NCBI RefSeq assembly: GCF_002270355.1
Contig: NZ_NJFZ01000017.1
Span: 216,939-280,938 of the forward strand
Length of the DNA stretch: 64,000 nucleotides
Origin: Flectobacillus sp. BAB-3569
Lineage (GTDB): Bacteria; Bacteroidota; Bacteroidia; Cytophagales; Spirosomataceae
Direction: 5' to 3'
The translations under genes were made by a program, and so were the position numbers. Within the stretch, counting starts at the first letter, position 1, and every line of letters begins with the position of its first letter. Of the stretch, positions 57,726-64,000 are shown piece by piece. Below the pieces are notes generated by a model. That model ran no database searches, was not told the DNA's origin, and saw only the letters and a program-made list of their open reading frames with translations.

Positions 57726-59036
57726 ATGGGAAACAACCTAAGTAGTAACGGTGGATACCGTTATCTAGCAGCAAACCCGAATGCAGAGGAATTCAAACCT
57801 TCAAAGCGCTCAAAGAAAAATCTTCCATCTAAAGTAGACCTCCGTAAATACATGACCAAGGTAGAAAACCAAAAGTCATTGAGTAGTTGTACGGCAAATG
57901 CTACCGCTGGCGCTTATGAGTATCTTGCAAAACGTCATTTAAAAAATCGTCAATTTGAAGTAAGTCGTCTATTCGTATATTACAATGCTCGATTAAGAGC
58001 CAGCAATGTTATCAAAGATGAGGGTAGCCATATCCAGTATGCTGTCGAAAGCTTACACAAGCTTGGCGCATGTACAGAAGATGTATGGCCTTATGAATTG
58101 AAAAAAGTAAATAACAAACCCAATACAACTAGTTATGATGAGGCTAGTTATTTTAAAGTACAAAAATCAAAATATGTACCTACAGACCTAAAATCATGGA
58201 AACAAGCATTGGCTGAAGGGTATCCGATTATTTTTGGCATTGCACTTTTCGAAGGGTTTGATAATTGTCAAAAATATGGAGGAGTGGTACCTATGCCTTC
58301 GCCAGATGAAGCTTCTCGCGCTGCTCACGGATTACACGCTATGCTTTGTGTAGGGTACTCTGAGGCTGACGAAATGTTCATTGTTCGTAATTCTTGGGGT
58401 GAAGAATGGGGAGATAAAGGATATTGCTATATGCCATACCAGTATGTAATCAATGAAAAATTTAACCTAGGAGATAGCTGGATTATCAAACGTACTGACC
58501 CTATTCCTGATTTTGAAGACACTTGGGTAAATGATAAAAAGTCAATTATTGCTAAAAGTGGAGCTGCAAATGCTGCAAGTCTGCCCGTTTATTCGGCTGA
58601 TGACTACGAAGACTTTGATGTTTGGACCATTTTCGAAGATGAATTAGTGGACGAATATGATGAGGTAGGCTGCGATGAATACGAAGAGCTTGAATACATA
58701 GAAAGCGAACTTGACGAGGAGGAGGAGTACGACGAGGATGAGGAAGAAGAGGAGGATGATGAGGAAGAATACGACGAAGAGGAGGAAGAGGAAGAGTCTG
58801 AAGACGAGGAAGAATACGACGAAGAGGAGGAAGAGGAAGAGTCTGAAGACGAGGAAGAATATGACGAAGAGGAGGAAGAAGAAGAGTCCGAAGACGAGGA
58901 AGAATATGACGAAGAGGAGGAAGAAGAAGAGTCCGAAGACGAGGAAGAATATGACGAAGAGGAGGAAGAAGAAGAGTCCGAAGAAGAAGAATCCGAGGAG
59001 GAAGAATCTGGCGAAGAGGAAGAGGAGGAAGAATAG
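57726..59036 (+). CDS. Papain-like (C1) cysteine protease with a long acidic repeat tail
   Basis: 436 residues. Residues ~35-265 are a C1A peptidase: catalytic C55 in QKSLSSCTANAT (the usual GSCWAF replaced by SSCTAN), H204 in HGLHAMLCVGY and N222 in RNSWGEEWGDKGYCYMPY. No signal peptide or pro-domain is evident, so a cytoplasmic location or an unknown export route is likely. Residues ~290-436 are nearly all Glu/Asp with Tyr and Ser, built from five copies of a 15-residue unit. A strongly negative tail could act as a pro-region mimic, a calcium or cation binder, or an electrostatic targeting tail. All three are inferences. Confidence 0.85.
   Translation: MGNNLSSNGGYRYLAANPNAEEFKPSKRSKKNLPSKVDLRKYMTKVENQKSLSSCTANATAGAYEYLAKRHLKNRQFEVSRLFVYYNARLRASNVIKDEGSHIQYAVESLHKLGACTEDVWPYELKKVNNKPNTTSYDEASYFKVQKSKYVPTDLKSWKQALAEGYPIIFGIALFEGFDNCQKYGGVVPMPSPDEASRAAHGLHAMLCVGYSEADEMFIVRNSWGEEWGDKGYCYMPYQYVINEKFNLGDSWIIKRTDPIPDFEDTWVNDKKSIIAKSGAANAASLPVYSADDYEDFDVWTIFEDELVDEYDEVGCDEYEELEYIESELDEEEEYDEDEEEEEDDEEEYDEEEEEEESEDEEEYDEEEEEEESEDEEEYDEEEEEEESEDEEEYDEEEEEEESEDEEEYDEEEEEEESEEEESEEEESGEEEEEEE
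58761..58985 (+). repeat. Five tandem 45-bp units in the protease gene
   Basis: Units start at 58761, 58806, 58851, 58896 and 58941, each encoding E-E-E-Y-D-E7-S-E-D type residues. Units 1 and 2 are identical, units 3 and 4 are identical, and unit 5 differs from 4 only at its end. Recent duplication without frame loss; copy number is probably variable among strains. Confidence 0.95.
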
Positions 59037-59081
59037 ATCGATCATCCAAACTTAGTTACAAGGAAATTTCATTTTCAAGAC

Positions 59082-59105
59082 AGGGTGCGACTTAAATCGC
59101 ATCCT
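59082..59105 (+). terminator. Small hairpin after the protease gene
   Basis: AGGGTGCGA at 59082-59090 pairs with TCGCATCCT at 59097-59105 (one G-T). It has no U-tract; the stronger hairpin follows. Confidence 0.4.
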
Positions 59106-59117
59106 GAGGTATTCATT

Positions 59118-59157
59118 AAAAAGCGGTCGAAAATCAATTGTAGACCGCTTTTTTTTA
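59118..59157. terminator. AAAAGCGGTC terminator hairpin
   Basis: AAAAAGCGGTC at 59118-59128 pairs with GACCGCTTTTT at 59143-59153, followed by TTTT. It lies between the convergent protease and ion channel genes. Third member of the hairpin set with 27.16 and 53.02 kb. Confidence 0.85.
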
Positions 59158-59209
59158 TACTAATTTGTTTGGTTAGACGCAAAACACATACACCTACCAA
59201 TAAAGCTTA

Positions 59210-59785
59210 TTATTCATCTTCATCTTTTCGAGCCTCTACGCGGGTAAGTAGACTCTCTTTCAAACTATTAAAATCTGACAAAATAAACAATACTGTCAAA
59301 AATGAGATAGTTAATTCCAACATTGATAATATTTTGGCAAGCACTGAACTTGGCAATAAATTACCGTAACCAAAAAACGTAAATTGTTGTAAACTGAAAA
59401 ACAAAAACTCAAACAACAATCTTGGGTTGGAGTAATTTACGGGCATTCCTTCATAATTAGCGGGATTGATAAGATATAATCCAAAAAAGTCAAATGTAAA
59501 TGAAAGAATGAATACAGAAATATTCATACAAGCAAATACGATGAACTTATGAAATGGAGCATCTTTTATGGTTACATCTATGATTTTTTGGTATCCTACC
59601 CAGACGAAATAAATCGTTTTTGAAAAACACAATAGAACCAATACCAATGTCGACATTATCGGGCTTACACCTTCTATTTCGTCAATATAAAAAAGCCAAA
59701 TCGCTGAGATAACCACGATCATACATCTCGCAAAGATTCCTAATACACTCTGATTATTGGGATTGAGTAGCTTTATTCCATTCAT
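59210..59785 (-). CDS. Two-pore-helix potassium-channel-like membrane protein
   Basis: 191 residues with about four transmembrane segments and a pore loop near 125-145. The filter reads TFFGYGN (136-142) in place of the usual TVGYGD, so selectivity may differ from ordinary K+ channels. The C-terminus is short and charged (ARKDEDE) with no RCK domain. It probably forms an ion channel of the Ion_trans_2 family in the inner membrane. It stands alone. Confidence 0.75.
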   Translation of the reverse strand: MNGIKLLNPNNQSVLGIFARCMIVVISAIWLFYIDEIEGVSPIMSTLVLVLLCFSKTIYFVWVGYQKIIDVTIKDAPFHKFIVFACMNISVFILSFTFDFFGLYLINPANYEGMPVNYSNPRLLFEFLFFSLQQFTFFGYGNLLPSSVLAKILSMLELTISFLTVLFILSDFNSLKESLLTRVEARKDEDE

Positions 59786-60083
59786 TTTACTGCCAAACTT
59801 ATATGCATCAATATGTCCGCAAATGTAGATTAATTCATAAGATTATTCAATTGGGAATCAAGGGTGTTGAATTGATTTTGTAAAATATTAGCTTCACAAC
59901 CCCATAAAAAGATAAAAACAAAATTTTATTATTGTATTTTTCATCATTGAATTCAGTAAGTAATTGGATGATTTTTCAATAGAACTGCCCTTTATAAATC
60001 TGAATAATTACCTAAACTATTTGTTAAAACTGGTACATTTCTTCTTAGAAACTTACCGATATTATTTTTATCTGCGACACAAC

Positions 60084-61442
60084 ATGAAAAATAATTTATC
60101 AATCGATATACTCTCGGCCACCATCAACAGCGTTGCAGAGAGTTTTGTACTCATTGCGCCCGACCACAAGGTATTAATCTGCAATACCTCAATGGTCAAA
60201 ACGCTAGAAATATTTTTTGGAAAAGAAATCCACATAGGAGATGATTACCGAGATTTTGTGTTGGAACCCTTGAAGGATATCTACTTTTCGGCATTTGAAA
60301 ACGCGATTCAAGGTGAATCTACTACCATACAAAAAGAAACTTCGACGGGAGAAATACATTTATGGTTTGAGTATAAGGCCAACCCAGTTTATGACGATGC
60401 TAAAAAGCTAATTGGTGTTGCCATTTATGCGAAAAATATAGATGAACAGAAAAAAGCAGAATTAGCCATCGAGTATCTTAAAACTACCTACGAATCCCTT
60501 CTCAACAATATCTCCGACAGTATTTGCTTGCTTGATAGCAATTTTAAACTAATTCAATTCAACACCCATTTTAAGAAAAGTATCCTCCGCAACATAGGCA
60601 AAGAAATCAACCTTGGTGACGATTTTAGGGAATTTTTGTTCCCACAAGAAACAGATGCTTTTTATACCCAGTTCAATAGTGCTATTTCAGGAAAAACAGT
60701 AGAAGACGAAATATGTGTTCATAATATACATGGAGAGACTATCTGGATTTTAAGTAAAATGTATCCTGTTCATGACAAAAATCAAACGATTATAGGTGTC
60801 TGTTTGGTGGCTATCAATATCAGCGCCAAAAAGAAAATGGAATTGTCGTTAATCGAAAATGAACAGCGTTTTCGGAAAATTATCGAAACAGCGCCTGTAC
60901 CAATTGTGATTGTCAATAAAAGTATGAAAATTCAGCTCGTAAACCCCGAAACCGAGAAAATTTTCAATTATGAGTCAAAGGAACTTCTTGGCCAAGATAT
61001 AAATATTCTTATTCCACCTCGATTTCATGCCAATCATGCTCAATACCAGCAGCAATATATTCAAGCACCCAAAATGTACCGAATGGGTATTGGTCGATTT
61101 ACCCCTGCTATCACCAAGGATGGTATTGAGAAAATTGTAGAAGTAAGTCTCAATTCTTTTAAAGTAAATGATGAAACGTTTATCTTAGCCATTATCCAAG
61201 ATGTCACTAAGCGAATTGAGCACGAAAACAAACTCGAAAATCAAGTGGAAACCCTTGAAAAAATCGCTTGGCAACAATCCCACGAAATGCGAAAACCAGT
61301 TGCCAATATCCTCGGGTTAGTCCAGCTTATTGAATATGATAAAGCCTATAACCCACTGCTAATCAACCAGCTTCACCAGACTACTAAGGAATTGGACGAT
61401 GTTATTCATAAAATTGTGAATCTTACACATCTCAACAGATAA
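60084..61442 (+). CDS. Triple-PAS sensor protein with a DHp-like helix but no ATPase domain
   Basis: 452 residues. Three PAS domains: ~10-130 (ESFVLIAPDHKVLICNTS), ~140-270 (DSICLLDSNFKLIQFNTHF) and ~280-395 (APVPIVIVNKSMKIQLVNPETEKIFNY ... LLGQDINILIPPRFH). A C-terminal DHp-like helix follows, with WQQSHEMRKPVANILGLVQLIEYD. The histidine is in the right place, but the protein stops ~40 residues later with no N or G boxes. A terminator follows 12 bp after the stop, so this looks like the natural end. It may act as a phosphorelay or dimeric signal input to another kinase. The ATG at 60084 is used because the extension to 59964 has no PAS match. Confidence 0.85.
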   Translation: MKNNLSIDILSATINSVAESFVLIAPDHKVLICNTSMVKTLEIFFGKEIHIGDDYRDFVLEPLKDIYFSAFENAIQGESTTIQKETSTGEIHLWFEYKANPVYDDAKKLIGVAIYAKNIDEQKKAELAIEYLKTTYESLLNNISDSICLLDSNFKLIQFNTHFKKSILRNIGKEINLGDDFREFLFPQETDAFYTQFNSAISGKTVEDEICVHNIHGETIWILSKMYPVHDKNQTIIGVCLVAINISAKKKMELSLIENEQRFRKIIETAPVPIVIVNKSMKIQLVNPETEKIFNYESKELLGQDINILIPPRFHANHAQYQQQYIQAPKMYRMGIGRFTPAITKDGIEKIVEVSLNSFKVNDETFILAIIQDVTKRIEHENKLENQVETLEKIAWQQSHEMRKPVANILGLVQLIEYDKAYNPLLINQLHQTTKELDDVIHKIVNLTHLNR

Positions 61443-61453
61443 AAATCAGAGGT

Positions 61454-61492
61454 CTGTGTGAGTTTCGTATTGTGATTCACACAGATATTTTG
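61454..61492 (+). terminator. Terminator after the PAS protein
   Basis: TCTGTGTGA at 61454-61462 pairs with TCACACAGA at 61478-61486, then TATTTTGG. Confidence 0.75.
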
Positions 61493-61539
61493 GTATCTTC
61501 ATTTCGAATTATGACGATACTAACCCACCATTCCCTATC

Positions 61540-62271
61540 GTGCTTGAAAAATACTATATCTTCGCCCTTTTGGCATTATTTGCAGAAATCATTGGAACGG
61601 TTTCAGGCTTTGGGTCCTCTATCCTATTTGTGCCTGTAGCCTCCTTATTTTTTGATTTCAAGACCGTTCTTGGCATTACAGCCGTCTTTCATGTTTTTAG
61701 CAACGTCTCAAAAATTACTCTATTCCGAAAAGGTATCAACAAAGAAATAGCCCTTAAATTAGGTATTCCAGCGGTGATATTTGTGATGATTGGAGCGTGG
61801 ATGACGACCTTTTTACCCACAAAGTCCATGGAGCTGGCAATGAATATTGTGCTGGTGGGCTTGTCGTTATATTTGCTTTACAATTTCAATAAAACCCTCA
61901 AACAAACCGATGGCAACCTATATCTTGGAGGAATCATGTCGGGCTTGTTGGCAGGTTTGGTCGGCACAGGTGGCGCAATCAGAGGTATCACTTTAGCGGC
62001 ATTTCAACTTCCCAAAGAAATATTCATTGCCACCTCCGCGCTAATTGATTTGGGAGTAGATAGCAGTCGGGCGGTGGTTTATGTAAGTAACGGCTATTTT
62101 GACCGACAATACATGGTGTTAATTCCATTTCTAATCGTCATCAGTATTTTGGGAAGTTATATCGGAAAAGTAATTTTAAAATATACTTCCGAAACGGTAT
62201 TTAGGTATATCGTTTTATCTATCGTAATCCTCACCTCTATTTTTCAAACTATCAAGTATTTCATTAATTAA
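61540..62271 (+). CDS. TauE/SafE (UPF0721) membrane transporter
   Basis: 243 residues with eight predicted transmembrane segments in two internally similar halves (FAEIIGTVSGFGSSILFVPVASLFF and IMSGLLAGLVGTGGAIRGITLAAFQL), the standard layout of TauE/SafE sulfite/sulfonate exporters. It starts with GTG at 61540; no ATG is in a good place. It is 17 bp upstream of the flavin monooxygenase, so co-transcribed. A link to sulfur compounds is possible but only inferred. The gene is unrelated in sequence to the DsbD-like TauE gene at 7.6 kb. Confidence 0.85.
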   Translation: MLEKYYIFALLALFAEIIGTVSGFGSSILFVPVASLFFDFKTVLGITAVFHVFSNVSKITLFRKGINKEIALKLGIPAVIFVMIGAWMTTFLPTKSMELAMNIVLVGLSLYLLYNFNKTLKQTDGNLYLGGIMSGLLAGLVGTGGAIRGITLAAFQLPKEIFIATSALIDLGVDSSRAVVYVSNGYFDRQYMVLIPFLIVISILGSYIGKVILKYTSETVFRYIVLSIVILTSIFQTIKYFIN

Positions 62272-62288
62272 TCAAACCTTAGCCAGCT

Positions 62289-63578
62289 ATGAAAACAATG
62301 CCCATCGCCATTATCGGAGCAGGCCCTTCTGGATTATCTATCGCAAGAGCCCTAGCTAATGCTCAGCTTCCATTTGTTATTTATGAAAAGCACCGCAATA
62401 CAGGTGGTTTATGGGATATCGAAAATGAAGGTTCGCCCATGTACGAATCAGCGCATTTTATTTCATCAAAAACCCTTTCAGGATTTCCTGATTTCCAAAT
62501 GCCTGATGATTATCCCGACTATCCTACTCGCAAACAGTTATGCGCTTATATACAGGCATTTGCCAAACATTTTGATTTAGAAAAACATATTATTTTCAAT
62601 ACTAAAATTGAAAAAGTAGAGAAATACGAGGACGGTTGGAGGTTGACAACTACACAAGGAGAAAGTTATTTTCATCAGGAACTTATCTGTGCCAATGGGA
62701 CGCTTTGGCAACCCAATATTGCCCAATATCGTGGTACCTTTTCAGGAATAATTCGTCATTCAAATACCTTCAAAAAGTCTACTGAGTTTCTCAATAAAAG
62801 AGTATTGGTTGTTGGAGGTGGCAACTCTGGAGTAGATATTGCTTGTGAAGCGGCTAGTTTTGCTGACGAAGCCTATTTGAGTATGAGACGTGGCTATTAT
62901 TTTATTCCGAAACACGTTTTTGGTGTGCCATCAGATGTATTTTCTCATGGCGGCCCCAAACTTCCCTTAAAAGTCAATCAATGGATTTTTAAAAAACTCC
63001 TAAAAATTGTGGTAGGCGACCAAACCAAATTTGGACTTCCCAAACCCGACCATGAACTGTTTGAATCACATCCTTTGATGAACTCACAAATCATGCACCA
63101 TACCTCCCATGGCAATTTGGGTATCAAACCAGACATTGATTATTTTGATGGGAAAAAAGTCTATTTCAAAGATGGGAGTTCTATTGAAGTGGATGAAATA
63201 ATTTTGGCAACAGGCTATCATTACACTATTCCCTTTGCTGAGGAGTTTTTTGACTGGAAAGACCATCGTCCACAATTATATATGAATCTATTTAATCCAA
63301 AACATGACAATATCTATGTCATGGGTTTTGTAGAAACCAACTCGGCGGCTTATGACATATTTACAGAATTAGCAACTTTGCTAGCTAACTACCTAAAAGA
63401 CAAAATCGAATCCCCAGAAAAAGCAAAGGCTTTTAGAAACAAAATCATTTCTGAAACCCTTGATTTAACAGGTGGCATCAACCTCGTTGCCTCCGAACGC
63501 CATACTGGATATGTTGACAGCGATACGATCAAAGCGAAGCTTAAACAAATAAAGAAACAAATGGGCTGGAATAACTAG
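62289..63578 (+). CDS. Flavin-containing monooxygenase
   Basis: 429 residues, FAD- and NADPH-dependent. FAD-binding GAGPSG at 10-15, YEKHRNTGGLWD, the FMO signature FSGIIRHSNTF (FxGxxxHxxxF) near residue 155, NADP-binding VVGGGNSGVDIACEAAS near 175, and DEIILATGY near 300. Oxygenates soft nucleophiles such as amines or sulfides, or acts as a Baeyer-Villiger enzyme; the substrate cannot be told. Paired with TauE/SafE, a sulfide/thiol substrate is a reasonable guess. Confidence 0.9.
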   Translation: MKTMPIAIIGAGPSGLSIARALANAQLPFVIYEKHRNTGGLWDIENEGSPMYESAHFISSKTLSGFPDFQMPDDYPDYPTRKQLCAYIQAFAKHFDLEKHIIFNTKIEKVEKYEDGWRLTTTQGESYFHQELICANGTLWQPNIAQYRGTFSGIIRHSNTFKKSTEFLNKRVLVVGGGNSGVDIACEAASFADEAYLSMRRGYYFIPKHVFGVPSDVFSHGGPKLPLKVNQWIFKKLLKIVVGDQTKFGLPKPDHELFESHPLMNSQIMHHTSHGNLGIKPDIDYFDGKKVYFKDGSSIEVDEIILATGYHYTIPFAEEFFDWKDHRPQLYMNLFNPKHDNIYVMGFVETNSAAYDIFTELATLLANYLKDKIESPEKAKAFRNKIISETLDLTGGINLVASERHTGYVDSDTIKAKLKQIKKQMGWNN

Positions 63579-63612
63579 TAAAACTGAGTTTTGTTAAAAT
63601 TTGTATTCTACC

Positions 63613-63655
63613 AGTAGAGACGCAATGATTGTATCTTAAGCCATTCATATCTAGC
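63613..63655. repeat. Decayed family 3 palindrome copy
   Basis: AGTAGAGACGCAATGATTG, AAGCC and ATCTAGCAT in the same order as at 27.10 kb, with the right half of the palindrome mutated (GTATCT). It lies between the monooxygenase stop and the insertion sequence. Confidence 0.5.
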
Positions 63656-63676
63656 ATAGTAACAACAGAAAACATG

Positions 63677-63703
63677 AGTCATCCCGAATTTTTCGGGATG
63701 ACT
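63677..63703. terminator. AGTCATCCCGAA hairpin before the insertion sequence
   Basis: A perfect 12-bp stem, 63677-63688 with 63692-63703, loop TTT, followed by TTT and A-rich sequence. It would stop read-through from the monooxygenase gene into the transposase. Confidence 0.8.
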
Positions 63704-63712
63704 TTTAAAAAA

Positions 63713-63768
63713 GAAACCTCCTTGTTTACTTTGTGAATTACGACAAACACAAACAAACAGGAGGTTTC
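63713..63768 (+). promoter_or_regulatory. Inverted repeat that covers the transposase ribosome-binding site
   Basis: GAAACCTCCTTGTTT at 63713-63727 is complementary, with one bulge, to AAACAGGAGGTTTC at 63755-63768. The right arm contains AGGAGG (63759-63764), 5 bp before the ATG. An RNA that starts outside the element would carry both arms and hide the site; one starting inside would not. Confidence 0.6.
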
Positions 63769-63769
63769 T

Positions 63770-64000
63770 ATGCATAAAGCATTTCTACAAAATAATGACA
63801 TAAAATCGAGTAAGTCAAGACTCTCTCATTTACTTCTTCATAAACTTGATCTTTATCTTGCTGACGTCCAGTTATCGTTAGATTCTGTTCTGGATAAGCG
63901 TTTAGTTCGTACTTTTTACGATTTAATAGTTGCCATTTTATTGCATCGACACAACTCTATGGGCTTATTGCTTAGTGAGTTAGGTGGCTATATTTGCGGT
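63770..64000 (+). CDS. Transposase N-terminus (cut by window edge)
   Basis: 77 residues open to the edge, MHKAFLQNNDIKSSKSRLS ... LDLYLADVQLSLDSVLDKRLVRTFYDLIVAILLHRHNSMGLLLSELGGYICG. This looks like the N-terminal region of a DDE transposase found in Bacteroidota insertion sequences, but catalytic residues lie outside the window. It has one of the few perfect Shine-Dalgarno sites in the window (AGGAGG), in contrast to the host genes, which fits a mobile gene. Confidence 0.6.
   Translation, partial: MHKAFLQNNDIKSSKSRLSHLLLHKLDLYLADVQLSLDSVLDKRLVRTFYDLIVAILLHRHNSMGLLLSELGGYICG

Larger units (their letters stand above)
63713..64000 (+). mobile_element. Left end of an insertion sequence, truncated by the window
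   Basis: Starts at or close to GAAACCTCC (63713) and includes the transposase start. The right end and target duplication are outside the window, so the exact left boundary is not known. The family is uncertain, a DDE-type element. Confidence 0.6.

Noticed and set aside
58552..59049. Long minus-strand open frames opposite the acidic tail of the protease
   Set aside because: They arise because the GAG/GAA-rich repeats contain no reverse stop codons; the translations are low-complexity Leu/Pro or Phe/Leu runs.

Overview
The window comes from an AT-rich genome of the phylum Bacteroidota, most likely a member of the Cytophagia. The evidence is a SusC/SusD/SusE-F outer-membrane glycan-uptake cluster, TonB receptors with CarboxypepD_reg-like plug extensions, DUF4374, DUF983 and HTH_34 proteins, a family B-type short DnaE, many N-terminal signal peptides ending in AQ, starts that mostly lack Shine-Dalgarno sequences, and TAnnTTTG -7-like boxes. 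I cannot name the genus. No rRNA, tRNA or CRISPR array was recognised.

Layout. 1-9.6 kb: molybdopterin adenylyltransferase (mogA), a LuxR-type and an XRE-type regulator, a secreted subtilase, an MFS carrier, a MalY/PatB-type C-S lyase, and a TauE/SafE plus FixH pair that normally belongs to cbb3 oxidase assembly. 9.6-15 kb: a short DNA polymerase III alpha, a VWA (CoxE-like) protein and PabB. 15-27 kb: housekeeping genes (alaS, MerR regulator, dprA, pyrE, NUDIX, metY), a TPR histidine kinase, an AraC regulator and DUF983. 27-33 kb: divergent GH2 and GH78 glycosidases. 33-40.3 kb: an AraC regulator and a four-gene TonB receptor/DUF4374/ankyrin/DUF2271 operon, probably for a metal chelate or similar small ligand. 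40.9-52.7 kb: the starch-type locus. It has a membrane-bound AraC regulator with two periplasmic carbohydrate-binding-like modules, SusC, SusD, a three-module SusE/F lipoprotein, a GH13 amylase and a KduD-like dehydrogenase. 53-57.6 kb: small membrane proteins with an HTH_34 regulator, an OmpA-like protein and small secreted proteins. 57.7-64 kb: a papain-like protease with a repeat-built acidic tail, a K+-channel-like protein, a PAS protein, TauE/SafE plus a flavin monooxygenase, and the left end of an insertion sequence.

Two features run through the whole window. First, five large genes (subtilase, DnaE, VWA protein, histidine kinase, metY) are each split by what looks like one missing base, in four cases clearly in a mononucleotide run. 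The proteins are otherwise intact on both sides, so assembly indels are at least as likely as real pseudogenes. Two smaller loci show other shifts. Second, the intergenic spaces carry several families of palindromic interspersed repeats, many starting within a few bases of a stop codon.

The most interesting biology is the candidate one-protein starch sensor and regulator at 40.9 kb next to the Sus-type genes. Next come the acidic-tailed cysteine protease, the TonB/DUF4374/ankyrin/DUF2271 operon, and the insertion sequence whose left end can fold over its own ribosome-binding site.
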